This document shows positions 7,616 through 16,232 of a stretch of DNA of 64,000 nt, piece after piece; the stretch's first letter is position 1; the number at the start of each line of letters is the position of its first letter. The notes beneath the pieces were generated by a model. That model did no database searches. It was given only the letters and a program-made list of their open reading frames with translations, and was not told the DNA's origin. The translations under genes and the position numbers were made by a program. Origin of the DNA: Desulfogranum japonicum DSM 18378 (lineage in GTDB: Bacteria; Desulfobacterota; Desulfobulbia; Desulfobulbales; Desulfobulbaceae). The stretch covers positions 1 to 64,000 of the forward strand of contig NZ_AUCV01000035.1 in the NCBI RefSeq assembly GCF_000429945.1, in the 5' to 3' direction.

Positions 7616-8545
7616 TTACTCACAATGACATCCCTGTTTCAGCCCACGTTCCTGCAGATATGTACGCAGTGTAACGCTAAGTTCAGCTGTTCGAATATTC
7701 CAGCGTGGAGCCACGAGAATGCGGGGATGGGCTGTGGCCCAGAGGCGGTGAATGGTAATGTGGGGGGGAATATGTGGAATGAGCGTACACAGGAGTTCCA
7801 TGAAAGACTCCAGGGAATATACAGAAACTTTGCCCGCTTCATACAGGGGGTGAAGGGGGGTGTTACGGATGACCTGCAGGTGGTGCAGTTTCAGGGCAGA
7901 AACACCTGCGCCAACAGCCACATCAATACTGGCTCGCATGTGTTGTCTATCTTCCCCTGGGATTCCCAGGATAAGGTGGGCTCCAGAGGCAAGATGAGAA
8001 AATTGCCCGATCAGCTCAGTAGCCTGGAGAAAATCATCCAGGGTATGATTACGCTGGAGAAACTGTAACGACCGATCGTGGGCTGTTTGTAATCCCAGTT
8101 CCAACAGACATTGTTTCCCTTTACGGGCAACAAGATCATTCAACCGTTCAAGCAATGGTCTTCTGACATAATCAGGACGTGTGGAAATAATGAGGCCCAG
8201 GCAGTCGGGCTGCTGCAGCACCAAATCAGCATGTTGCATGAACAGGTCTGGTTTCAGAGCGGTAGGCGTTTCCTGTTGAAAATAGCCGTAAAAAAACCTG
8301 TGCCGTCCCTGCAGGTGCACGGTTCTGCCACGATGCAGCTGTTCTTCCAGGGACGTGGATTGCTCCAGGCTGGCCGGTGTGTAGCTCTCAGCTGAACAAA
8401 AAATACAGCCTCCAAGCCTGCGATTGGGGCACGGAACGCCTAAATCCAGGGGAATTTTTCCCACTGCGCAACCATGTAACTCCCGACAATGCTGGCTGAA
8501 GGTTCGAATGAGAGGAGAAGCAGAAGTCACAACCTTCTCCGACAT
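7616..8545 (-). CDS. Radical SAM protein, YhcC/TIGR01212 family
   Basis: 309 aa. The cluster-binding motif is CPNRRLGGCIFC (Cys39, Cys47, Cys50, spacing CX7CX2C), characteristic of the YhcC/TIGR01212 group, which resembles the radical SAM core of Elp3. Other landmarks: LIISTRPDYV, LELGLQTAHDRSLQFLQRNHT and HLILGIPGEDRQHM. The substrate is not known for the family; RNA modification is often supposed. It stands alone, 38 nt upstream of the cupin gene in the same direction. Confidence 0.87.
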   Translation of the reverse strand: MSEKVVTSASPLIRTFSQHCRELHGCAVGKIPLDLGVPCPNRRLGGCIFCSAESYTPASLEQSTSLEEQLHRGRTVHLQGRHRFFYGYFQQETPTALKPDLFMQHADLVLQQPDCLGLIISTRPDYVRRPLLERLNDLVARKGKQCLLELGLQTAHDRSLQFLQRNHTLDDFLQATELIGQFSHLASGAHLILGIPGEDRQHMRASIDVAVGAGVSALKLHHLQVIRNTPLHPLYEAGKVSVYSLESFMELLCTLIPHIPPHITIHRLWATAHPRILVAPRWNIRTAELSVTLRTYLQERGLKQGCHCE

Positions 8546-8583
8546 ACTTCCAGGCGGTTGTTCAACGTAGACAGAGCAACTGA

Positions 8584-8943
8584 TTAAGGCTGATCGATAA
8601 TTTCTACAATATCTTCTTCATTGGGGATAAGACAGAGAAAAACAAAAGGTTCACTGCCGTTGTTGGTATAACAATGGGGAACTCCTTTGGGGATCAACAC
8701 CGCATCATCCTTACTAACCTGGAATTTTTCCTCTCCAACAACAACATCAGCGGTCCCACCGAGAATAAACTGTTCATGCTCCACGCTGTTGGTATGCATA
8801 GGCATGAAACCACCTGGAGCTATTGTGAAACAGCGCATTGCAAAATTTGGTGCTTCCTGGTCACTGAGCAGCACCTTACGGCTGACGCCCTCCCCTACCG
8901 GTACAGCATCGGTATCCACAGCCTCTAATTTTCGAACAATCAT
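8584..8943 (-). CDS. Cupin-domain protein
   Basis: 119 aa single beta-barrel cupin. Metal-binding motif one is PMHTNSVEHEQFILGG (His/His/Glu pattern) and motif two is GVPHCYTNNGSEPFVFLCLIP. The start is the ATG at 8943 (AAAGGA 6 nt upstream) rather than the TTG two codons before it. It overlaps the TGA of the FmdE-like gene region by a few bases, so the two are translated together. The function is unknown; small cupins often bind a metal and act as sensors or isomerases. Confidence 0.8.
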   Translation of the reverse strand: MIVRKLEAVDTDAVPVGEGVSRKVLLSDQEAPNFAMRCFTIAPGGFMPMHTNSVEHEQFILGGTADVVVGEEKFQVSKDDAVLIPKGVPHCYTNNGSEPFVFLCLIPNEEDIVEIIDQP

Positions 8944-8945
8944 GC

Positions 8946-9533
8946 TCAATCCTTTAATTCCTTATAATATCTTTTCCCATCACAGGCCCGACAGATGGGT
9001 CTGCCATTGCGAATAATATCCCGGCAATCCTGGACCCAGTCACCACACTTAGAACACTGAACCCTTCGCGTTGGCCTGCCCGGCATATCGCAGGCCTCAA
9101 GATCTACAGCCACCTCCTGGAATGTAAACAACTCGTCCAAGGGCATGATACGATATGCCTCCAGCTGACGTTTGTATTTATCATCCATCTCCGGACAATA
9201 GCGTTCAGAAAGTTGCCTTGACTCCTCCCGGGCGGTAATGCGAACAGCCTTATTGGTTTCCAGGTTAACAAAAGTGGCAGCCATTATGCCAAAATCCATC
9301 CAGCGCAAAGAGCGTTTTCCCAGACTGCAACCGGTAACCGACTGAATAGCATCGGTGGCACAACGGTCTATTTCTACCAGAACATACAGCTTTTTTCTGT
9401 CTTTTCCTTTTGGGTCATCTATGCCGATACGCTCCAGCCCAGCCATGGCCATACGAACGCCAATAACCTGGCCGGCGCATATATGACCATGTATTCTGGT
9501 TGAAACTTCAAGAAGTTGCTCAAATGATTCCAT
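8946..9533 (-). CDS. FmdE-family protein with C-terminal zinc ribbon
   Basis: 195 aa. The N-terminal domain is FmdE-like: HGHICAGQVIGVRMA, then VEIDRCATDAIQSVTGCSLGKRSL, found in methanogen formylmethanofuran dehydrogenase subunit E and in many anaerobic bacteria lacking that enzyme. The C-terminus is a four-cysteine ribbon (CSKCGDWV ... CRACDGKRYY). The domain's conserved Cys/His suggest metal binding; in bacteria it is linked to molybdenum/tungsten enzyme or metal handling, but this protein's role is not known. The adjacent cupin is co-translated. Confidence 0.85.
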   Translation of the reverse strand: MESFEQLLEVSTRIHGHICAGQVIGVRMAMAGLERIGIDDPKGKDRKKLYVLVEIDRCATDAIQSVTGCSLGKRSLRWMDFGIMAATFVNLETNKAVRITAREESRQLSERYCPEMDDKYKRQLEAYRIMPLDELFTFQEVAVDLEACDMPGRPTRRVQCSKCGDWVQDCRDIIRNGRPICRACDGKRYYKELKD

Positions 9534-9624
9534 GATCTCCCCTGGTTACCGAACCTCTGTGGTCTCTTTCCCTGCCCATAACTCACTCAACAGGATAAGA
9601 TAGTAACCCTCAAGGGATACCCTG

Positions 9625-10698
9625 TCAATCCGCTGCTGCTCGCCGATCCTGAATTGCCAGAGGTAATGGTTGAGCGATGGCCTCAAAAAGCTCTTTGCAA
9701 AAACCACATTTCTCGCAATGCCCGTCACACATTGAAAGCATGTTGGCAAAATCAAATGATAACGAAGAATTATCTACAAAAAGCTTTTCTGTCAACCAGT
9801 TGGTGGAATCAAGCAGGTCTAACAAATTACCATCGTATTTGCGTTCCCGGTATGCCGTAATCACTCGTTTGAGAAACTGAGACCCCAATGTGCGACCACA
9901 TAATTTGATGGTATCGATGTGGTAAAAATACAGATCAATATCTTCGGGACGAACAAAAGGTGAAAATAAAATTCGGTGTGGCTGCTCATCGAACAAACGA
10001 ACACAACCAAGGTTACAATTGAGATCAAAGGTATTATCGCAGCCATGAATGTTGGCAAGTGCAATATACGAATCATGTGACAATTTAAACGGACAATAGG
10101 GAAGACACCCCTCATTAGCCAGCACTTCCACATGGATCTGCGGAAATTGGGTATGCAGATTCAGGGCTACTTTTGACAACCTGTCCAGGTCACGATTCAG
10201 AGATCTGTCCAGAATAATTTTGCTTGGACACTTAAATTTGGTTTCCCTGATGTAGGAAAGCTGAGCCTCGACTTTTTTAAACGAATCAAGCATGGTATTG
10301 ACACCAGGCACAGCCTCCAGAGATGAGGCGATTTCCGGTGATTCATCTGAAAGTCGCTGCAACAGATAGTGATCACAGTATACGATGCCATCAATCTGAC
10401 CGTGTTCGAGATACTCGGCAAGTGTCTCAAGTATTGGTCGCATATTCCCTGTATTGGTAAGCAGGGCCGGCATGTAAAAACGACTGTTCATCAAGGCATA
10501 CTTACGCGGAGTTTTCAGTCTTTTTAACTGACTGATCATCGCTTCGGTATTTTCTTCTACGTGCAATTGGATGCGGCTATCCAGCTTCTGACTCTTCATG
10601 AGGCTGAAGTGCACACTATCAAGTTCCTCTTCACAATCTACCAGATAATCCACATAGGATTTCTCTACTAAAAATGGTACGTCGAATTGCGGTTTCAT
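9625..10698 (-). CDS. U32-like protein with C-terminal cysteine cluster
   Basis: 357 aa. The central LANEGCLPYCPFKLSHDSYIA matches the region of U32 'peptidase' relatives such as UbiV that carries cluster-ligating Cys, and the end has CDGHCEKCGFC, giving a candidate 4Fe-4S set. The N-terminal 100 residues are unlike classical U32 proteins. It overlaps the TrhP-like gene by 4 nt, so it is made together with it. I infer an iron-sulfur protein acting in RNA or cofactor hydroxylation or a related reaction; it is not a protease by motif. Confidence 0.65.
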   Translation of the reverse strand: MKPQFDVPFLVEKSYVDYLVDCEEELDSVHFSLMKSQKLDSRIQLHVEENTEAMISQLKRLKTPRKYALMNSRFYMPALLTNTGNMRPILETLAEYLEHGQIDGIVYCDHYLLQRLSDESPEIASSLEAVPGVNTMLDSFKKVEAQLSYIRETKFKCPSKIILDRSLNRDLDRLSKVALNLHTQFPQIHVEVLANEGCLPYCPFKLSHDSYIALANIHGCDNTFDLNCNLGCVRLFDEQPHRILFSPFVRPEDIDLYFYHIDTIKLCGRTLGSQFLKRVITAYRERKYDGNLLDLLDSTNWLTEKLFVDNSSLSFDFANMLSMCDGHCEKCGFCKELFEAIAQPLPLAIQDRRAAAD

Positions 10699-11945
10699 TG
10701 TTCTGCCATCTTTTTCCGAAAAATACTATTTACTTCAACGAAGTCAAGCATAGGTTCGGTTTCAATTTGTACTCCTGTCCCCGGATGCGCTAACGCAACC
10801 TCTTCCCCACCCTGTACATACATTTTTGTAACTCGCGCAGATACAGGTTCTATCCCACGACCAAGATATTCAATCTGATCACCACATTGAAGCCTGTTTC
10901 GGGTTTCAATGAATAGCGGTTCAGTGTTTCGTACGATGCCAACTGGCGCGTACTCTTGATCTACACGCATTGTAGCATAAAGCATATCAACAGATGAAGG
11001 GGGAGACGTAAAAAAATTTTCAGATCTTCCACGTGTGCCGATTTTCTCTAATTCTTTAAAGAACATATCAGGAATAATTATTTCACTGATAGGTGTTGTT
11101 AATATCTTAGCAGCGATATAATCCAATGCACATCGATATAAACGCACCACGCTGCCCACATACCCGACCGATTTCATCCTTCCTTCTATTTTCAGGGAGT
11201 CAGCCCCTATCTCCACCAGTTGAGGAAGCTTCCCTAAAAGACATAAGTCCTGGGAATTAAAAATATAAGTTCCCCTTTCGTCCTCTTCAACCGGAAAATA
11301 TTCATTGGGTCGTTTTTCCTCAACCAGCTTATAGGAGTATCTACACGGATGTGCACAATCGCCCTTATTCGCATCCCGGCCGGTCATATAATTGCTCAGC
11401 ATGCAGCGCCCTGAATAGGATATGCACAATGCCCCATGGATAAAAATTTCCAATTCAGCATCTGTAGCCTGCCTGATCTGCTGGATTTCTTCGTGCCCCA
11501 GTTCGCGTGCAAGGTTCAAACGCCGGACATGTTGTGATTTCCAGAAACGAGCACTGGCACTGTTGGTTACATTGGCTTGGGTGGATAAATGCAGCGGCAT
11601 TTCCGGAACAACCTCACGGGCAATGCTCAAGACTCCAGGATCAGCGACAATAATGGCATCTACCCCGCAATTATGCAGTTCAAGCAGATAGTTATCCAGG
11701 CCTTCGAGATCACGATTGTGTGCAAAAATATTTACCGTTACATACACCTTCACGCCGCGTTGATGTGCATATTCAACAGCCTGGGCAATGGTTGGCATAT
11801 CAAAGTTGGTTGCCCTGGCACGTAAGCTGAATTGCTTTCCTCCCAGGTAAACGGCGTCAGCTCCATAGTGGATGGCTGTTATCAGCTTGTCCATGCTTCC
11901 GGCAGGCGCAAGTAACTCTGGTTTTTTCGGTGTATTGTTCTGCAT
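10695..11945 (-). CDS. U32-family protein, TrhP/YegQ-like tRNA hydroxylation protein
   Basis: 416 aa from the ATG at 11945 (a GTG three codons earlier is the alternative; no clear ribosome site). Starts PELLAPAGSMDKLITAIHYGADAVYLGG, the U32 hallmark. Cluster ligands are in GALCISYSGRCMLS and GDCAHPCRYSYKL. C-terminal beta-barrel extension (about 330-400) as in TrhP rather than in RlhA. In E. coli TrhP makes 5-hydroxyuridine at tRNA position 34 under anaerobic conditions using prephenate. Assignment to tRNA is by family; RlhA-type 23S rRNA activity is less likely. Confidence 0.82.
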   Translation of the reverse strand: MQNNTPKKPELLAPAGSMDKLITAIHYGADAVYLGGKQFSLRARATNFDMPTIAQAVEYAHQRGVKVYVTVNIFAHNRDLEGLDNYLLELHNCGVDAIIVADPGVLSIAREVVPEMPLHLSTQANVTNSASARFWKSQHVRRLNLARELGHEEIQQIRQATDAELEIFIHGALCISYSGRCMLSNYMTGRDANKGDCAHPCRYSYKLVEEKRPNEYFPVEEDERGTYIFNSQDLCLLGKLPQLVEIGADSLKIEGRMKSVGYVGSVVRLYRCALDYIAAKILTTPISEIIIPDMFFKELEKIGTRGRSENFFTSPPSSVDMLYATMRVDQEYAPVGIVRNTEPLFIETRNRLQCGDQIEYLGRGIEPVSARVTKMYVQGGEEVALAHPGTGVQIETEPMLDFVEVNSIFRKKMAEQ

Positions 11946-12169
11946 ATGGTACACGTTGGAAGGGTTATATTTTATGGTATTTCAAACTGGATGGTGCAAC
12001 GCATTTGGGTGAGGTGTTAGCTGCGGCGATAAATGCACGGTTAACTACTTTAAATGCTTTTTTTTCATTCTCCAATTGACCTGACCGGGAACTTATTCTA
12101 CAGTTTTAATGATGTTGTTTACAGATGGTAGCAGTCTCTTCCAACCACATCATAATCAAGGAGAATGGT

Positions 12170-12466
12170 ATGCTGAAGAAAAGCTATTCAAAAACAGGTA
12201 AAATTTGCCGGGTAACCTTTAAGTATGTTAATGAAGAAGGTGCTGAATCAGTTGCATTAGCCGGCGATTTCAATGCCTGGTCAACTGATTCAACGCCCAT
12301 GAAAAAGCTCAAGGACAGCAGCTTTTCAGTCACACTTTCGCTGGATGCCGGATCTTCCTATGCGTTCCGATATGTTATTGATGGTCAAAGTTGGGTCAAT
12401 GATGACATGGCTGACAGCTACAACCCCAATGAATTTGGAGAGAACAACAGCATAGTTACAGTCTAG
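12170..12466 (+). CDS. Stand-alone CBM48/AMPK-type glycogen-binding domain protein
   Basis: 98 aa from the ATG at 12170 with AAGGAG 6 nt upstream; the longer frame from 12125 has none. Nearly the whole chain is one early-set carbohydrate-binding module: VALAGDFNAWSTDSTPMKKL, then YAFRYVIDGQSWVNDDMAD, with the Trp residues that stack on alpha-glucan. Such modules normally precede a catalytic domain (GlgB, GlgX); the isolated form is common in Desulfobacterota. It probably binds glycogen or tethers a partner. It is the only rightward gene in this part of the window. Confidence 0.82.
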   Translation: MLKKSYSKTGKICRVTFKYVNEEGAESVALAGDFNAWSTDSTPMKKLKDSSFSVTLSLDAGSSYAFRYVIDGQSWVNDDMADSYNPNEFGENNSIVTV

Positions 12467-12562
12467 ACGCTCTACAGCAAAGACGAAACACCTCCGACGT
12501 GATTCCGGCTAAAGGTACGGGATTCAGGGTATCACCTACTGAACATCGCAGGATTGTTGCAA

Positions 12563-13117
12563 TTAAAAACAATCTCCGACCTGTGCCTGATAGTACTCAT
12601 TTTTCAAGGCAACATATCTTTTCCAGGACTCCCGTAGTCCGATTACCTGATTATCACTGATTTCACGCACAACCTTTGCCGGAGAACCAAGTATCAATGA
12701 ACGGGGCGGAAACACCTTTCCACCTGTGACCACTGCTCCTGCGCCCACAATGGATTCTCGTCCGATTACGGCTCCATCCAGTATGATGGCTCCCATGCCT
12801 ATCAAACATAAATCCTCCACTGTGCAGCCATGCAGGATGACGTTGTGCCCTACAGTCACCTCAGAACCGATGATGGCAGGATGCCCATCATCCAGACTTC
12901 GTTCCGGGTTTTCATGATGGGTGGTATGCACCATGCAATTATCCTGGATGTTGGTTCTTGCGCCGATTTTAATACTGTGCACATCTCCACGAACCACCGT
13001 ACCAAACCAAAGTGACACATCCTCCCCAAGCTCTGCATCGCCTATCAATGTTGCAGTGGGTGCTACCCATCCCCCTTTACCCACAACTGGAAAATAGTCT
13101 CTATACTGTAATATCAT
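12563..13117 (-). CDS. Gamma-carbonic anhydrase-like hexapeptide-repeat protein (YrdA/CaiE type)
   Basis: 184 aa left-handed beta-helix. Successive hexapeptide turns are visible (VAPTATLIGDAELGEDVSLWFG, then IGARTNIQDNCMVH). The zinc ligands of the gamma class are conserved: His in MVHTTHH and in VGHNVILHGC. Such proteins form trimers with zinc between subunits; catalytic carbonic anhydrase activity is demonstrated only for some. GGGGGA precedes the ATG. It follows the BMP ABC ATPase by 41 nt, so it may be the last gene of that operon. Confidence 0.83.
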   Translation of the reverse strand: MILQYRDYFPVVGKGGWVAPTATLIGDAELGEDVSLWFGTVVRGDVHSIKIGARTNIQDNCMVHTTHHENPERSLDDGHPAIIGSEVTVGHNVILHGCTVEDLCLIGMGAIILDGAVIGRESIVGAGAVVTGGKVFPPRSLILGSPAKVVREISDNQVIGLRESWKRYVALKNEYYQAQVGDCF

Positions 13118-13157
13118 ACTGATTCCCCCTCGCTCTTGAATAAAAACACCTTACATG

Positions 13158-14654
13158 TCAGATATCCACAGACATACCGGCCATCATTTCCGGTATTTTT
13201 GCTACCTGCTCAGCATCACCGGCATCGACAATGCCTAGAATTTTTCCGGCAAACATAACCCCTATACGGTCGGAAAGTGCCAATGCCTCACCAAGATCGC
13301 CGGTGACGAGCAAAACACCAGCCTGTTCACGGGCATGCATGAGTAATCGCCAAACATCCTCGGCAGCTGCAATATCAAGCCCCTGTGTGGGTTGTTCTGC
13401 AACAATAAGGTGCGGACGGCGATAAAATTCCCTGGCCAGCACCATTTTCTGAAGGTTTCCTCCGGACAACTGCCAGGCCAGAGCGTGCGCATCAGGAGGG
13501 CGGATATCAAATTTTTCAATAAGAGATTCAACCTTGAATTTTGCCTGTTGGCGCTGAATCCACGGCCCTCTGCAAAATCCTCCCCTGGTTGTTAAAAGAA
13601 AATTATCTACCAGGTCTAATCCCCTGCAGGTTGCCAGCCCCAGGCGATCCTCCGGTATATAACTCAGACTTTGCTCCCAGTTGTTTCGGCTGTAAAATTT
13701 TCTCCAGTCCTGGCCGAGAATACGGACAGCTCCCTGCTCCGGAATTCGCAGGCCGCAGATAGTCTCCACCAGCGCCCGTTGGCCATTGCCGGCAACACCG
13801 ACCAGCCCGAGGACTTCTCCCTGCTGGAGTTCAAAGGAAACATCTTCCAGCCCCATACCATTCAATTGTGCCACCTTTAACACGGTCTGACGCAACTCAA
13901 CAGGCTCTTTATCCACCTCGAGCAACACTGTCCTTCCCACCATGCGCCTCGCCAGTTCAGCAGCACCGCTGACTGCAGACCGAGGCATGGAATCCACCAC
14001 GCGCCCGCGTTTCAGTATGGCGATATAATCAGCAACTGCCAGCACTTCTTCAAGCTTGTGACTGATAAACACCACAGCCTTTCCCAGGCCGATCATCTGC
14101 TGCATGGTGGCAAACAGACGTTCTGCCTCTGTTGGCGTCAGGACGGCGGTGGGCTCATCAAAAATCAGTATCGAACTGTTGCGATACAACAACTTGAGAA
14201 TTTCAACCTGTTGTTTTTCACCCATGGAAAGGTCGTGAACAACAGCATCTGGATCCACACTCATGCCATACTGTTCGACCAGTTCCCGGACCTCCCTGTT
14301 CATGGCTTTTTTACGAATAAAAAGCGTATCCGGTATGCCCAGAAAAACATTTTCAGCAACCGTCATTGCCTCTACCAGCTTAAAATGCTGGTAGACCATG
14401 CCAATACCGCTTTTAATCGCCCGGTCCGTACCTGTAAAAGCTACAGGATCTCCATCCAGATATATGGTGCCGCTGTCCGGTTGCAGTTGACCGGCTAAAA
14501 TGGACATCAGGGTGGACTTGCCGGCACCGTTTTCGCCTAACAGTGCCAGAATCTGTCCGGAATGGATTTCCAGGTTGATATCGGCATTTGCCTGTACCTT
14601 ACCAAAATTCTTTGAAATGTTTTCCAGCCGTATGCGTGGCGTCTGCGTACTCAA
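13158..14654 (-). CDS. BMP-family ABC importer, duplicated ATPase
   Basis: 498 aa with two fused ATPase domains. Domain one has Walker A GENGAGKST, signature LSMGEKQQ and Walker B ILIFDEPTAV. Domain two has the usual degenerate Walker A of this family (GVAGNGQRALVE) but an intact LSGGNLQK signature. This belongs to the YufO/RbsA-type purine nucleoside importers and pairs with the two permeases and the binding protein encoded upstream. It starts at TTG 14654 with GAGG 5 nt before it, 17 nt after gpt. The order is binding protein, permease, permease, gpt, ATPase. Confidence 0.87.
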   Translation of the reverse strand: MSTQTPRIRLENISKNFGKVQANADINLEIHSGQILALLGENGAGKSTLMSILAGQLQPDSGTIYLDGDPVAFTGTDRAIKSGIGMVYQHFKLVEAMTVAENVFLGIPDTLFIRKKAMNREVRELVEQYGMSVDPDAVVHDLSMGEKQQVEILKLLYRNSSILIFDEPTAVLTPTEAERLFATMQQMIGLGKAVVFISHKLEEVLAVADYIAILKRGRVVDSMPRSAVSGAAELARRMVGRTVLLEVDKEPVELRQTVLKVAQLNGMGLEDVSFELQQGEVLGLVGVAGNGQRALVETICGLRIPEQGAVRILGQDWRKFYSRNNWEQSLSYIPEDRLGLATCRGLDLVDNFLLTTRGGFCRGPWIQRQQAKFKVESLIEKFDIRPPDAHALAWQLSGGNLQKMVLAREFYRRPHLIVAEQPTQGLDIAAAEDVWRLLMHAREQAGVLLVTGDLGEALALSDRIGVMFAGKILGIVDAGDAEQVAKIPEMMAGMSVDI

Positions 14655-14671
14655 AGGATACCTCTACCTGG

Positions 14672-15154
14672 TCACCGGTGTGTGGCCATGGGTTGAACAA
14701 ACTGCGACTCTGAATCCCAGGGAAAGAGAATCCAGGTATCCTGACTGACCTCAGTGATGTAGGTTTCCACCAGCGGTCTGCCAGCAGGCTTGGCATACAC
14801 CGTGGCAAAATGGGCTTTTGGTATCATTTTTTTCACGATCTGCGCAGTTCGACCGGTATCAACCAGGTCGTCAATCAACAGATACCCCTCACCGTCACCA
14901 ACAAAGGGCTTCAGGATATCAGGCTCACCTTTTTTATCTTTCCAGTCATAGCTCGATATACAGACAGTGTCCACAAGATGAATGTCCAGTTCCCTGGCAA
15001 CGATGGCAGCCGGAACCAGTCCTCCCCTGGTGATGGCGATAATACCTTTGAAATAGTCAAGGCTCAAAAGTCTCCAGGCAAGGGCTTTGGAATCTCTATG
15101 AAGTTGTTCCCAGGATATGGGATATGTTTTTTTATACCCGCTTTTTTCTGCCAT
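14672..15154 (-). CDS. gpt: Xanthine-guanine phosphoribosyltransferase
   Basis: 160 aa, close to E. coli Gpt in length and order of motifs: FKGIIAITRGGLVPAAIVAREL, HLVDTVCISSYDWKD, the PRPP-binding loop LLIDDLVDTGRTAQI, and AKPAGRPLVETYI near the end. It converts xanthine/guanine (and hypoxanthine) with PRPP to the nucleotide. GAGGAG precedes the ATG. Its place between the permease and ATPase genes of a BMP-type transporter suggests the imported ligand is a purine base or nucleoside that is salvaged at once; that link is inference. Confidence 0.88.
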   Translation of the reverse strand: MAEKSGYKKTYPISWEQLHRDSKALAWRLLSLDYFKGIIAITRGGLVPAAIVARELDIHLVDTVCISSYDWKDKKGEPDILKPFVGDGEGYLLIDDLVDTGRTAQIVKKMIPKAHFATVYAKPAGRPLVETYITEVSQDTWILFPWDSESQFVQPMATHR

Positions 15155-15311
15155 AATATAACACTCCTCTCGTACAAATCTTAACAGACGCTAACAACTC
15201 ACGGGGAAGCACTTGATCATACATTCTCCCTTGTATTTTAACTGATTACAGAGAATACACCACAGGCATATTCCCTCTCTCAAACTCTATACGTATCTTC
15301 CATCAAAGGCC

Positions 15312-16232
15312 TTAGTCAACCGGTTCAATGTTTACCCCAAGGGCTGCAGGCGCGCCTGTCCGTTCGCGTTTCAGGGAAGACAACACCAGCACGATAATTG
15401 TCAGCCCATAGGGCAACATGAGCAGAAGAGATGAAGGCAAATGCGTACCGGTTGCCTGCATCCTGAGTTGCAGAGCCATAATTCCACCAAAGAGGTAAGC
15501 GCCGAAAACAGCCCTGCCTGGACGCCAGAAAGCAAAGATAACCAGGGCCACGGCGATCCACCCCCTGCCTCCGGTCAGGGAATTGGTCCACAGGTGTGTA
15601 TAGGCTAACGAAAGATACGCCCCACCAAGACCAATGCAGAACCCACCAGCAAGTATGCCCAGCCACCGGTAGTTCTGCACATTCACCCCTGCGGCAGATG
15701 CAGCTTCAGGATATTCGCCAACAGCCCGCATTCCCAGACCAAAACGGGTGTTATGAAAAAAAATCCACAGGCAGACAGGCAGCAGATAACTGACATATAC
15801 CAGAGGATCATGCTGAAAAAAAATCGGTCCAATCACAGGAATTTCAGCTAAACCGGGAATTGGTACAGCAGAAAAACCCGGTGCGGAAATGCCCACAAAT
15901 GAGGTCCCCAGATAGTTGGCAAGGCCTGTCCCGAAAATAGTCAAAGCCAGGCCTGAGACGACCTGATTTCCCTGGAAAAAAAGACAGACAACGCCATGCA
16001 GTGAAGCGATGCAGAGCCCGGCCAAACCGGCTGCAACAAAACCCAATACCGGGCTCCCTGTGAATTTTGCCACCAGAAAGGCCGCCAGACTCCCCACTAT
16101 CATTATACCTTCCACGCCAAGATTAAGAACCCCGGATTTCTCGGTTATCATCTCTCCAAGGGTGGCATAAAGTATGGGGGTTCCAGAGACGATTGCCGCT
16201 GCCAGCAGTGGTATAATCATTTCCTGGTTCAT
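15312..16232 (-). CDS. BMP-family ABC importer, second permease
   Basis: 306 aa, 8 or more membrane segments, starting MNQEMIIPLLAAAIVSGTPI; family features GEMITEKSGVLNLGVEGIM, GNQVVSGLALTIFGTGLANY and GLGMRAVGEYPEAASAAGV (coupling helix). The ATG at 16232 overlaps the TGA of the first permease by 4 nt; the longer frame to 16520 is out of register with the family. It forms the channel together with the first permease, imports nucleoside or base, and corresponds to NupQ/YufQ. Confidence 0.88.
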   Translation of the reverse strand: MNQEMIIPLLAAAIVSGTPILYATLGEMITEKSGVLNLGVEGIMIVGSLAAFLVAKFTGSPVLGFVAAGLAGLCIASLHGVVCLFFQGNQVVSGLALTIFGTGLANYLGTSFVGISAPGFSAVPIPGLAEIPVIGPIFFQHDPLVYVSYLLPVCLWIFFHNTRFGLGMRAVGEYPEAASAAGVNVQNYRWLGILAGGFCIGLGGAYLSLAYTHLWTNSLTGGRGWIAVALVIFAFWRPGRAVFGAYLFGGIMALQLRMQATGTHLPSSLLLMLPYGLTIIVLVLSSLKRERTGAPAALGVNIEPVD

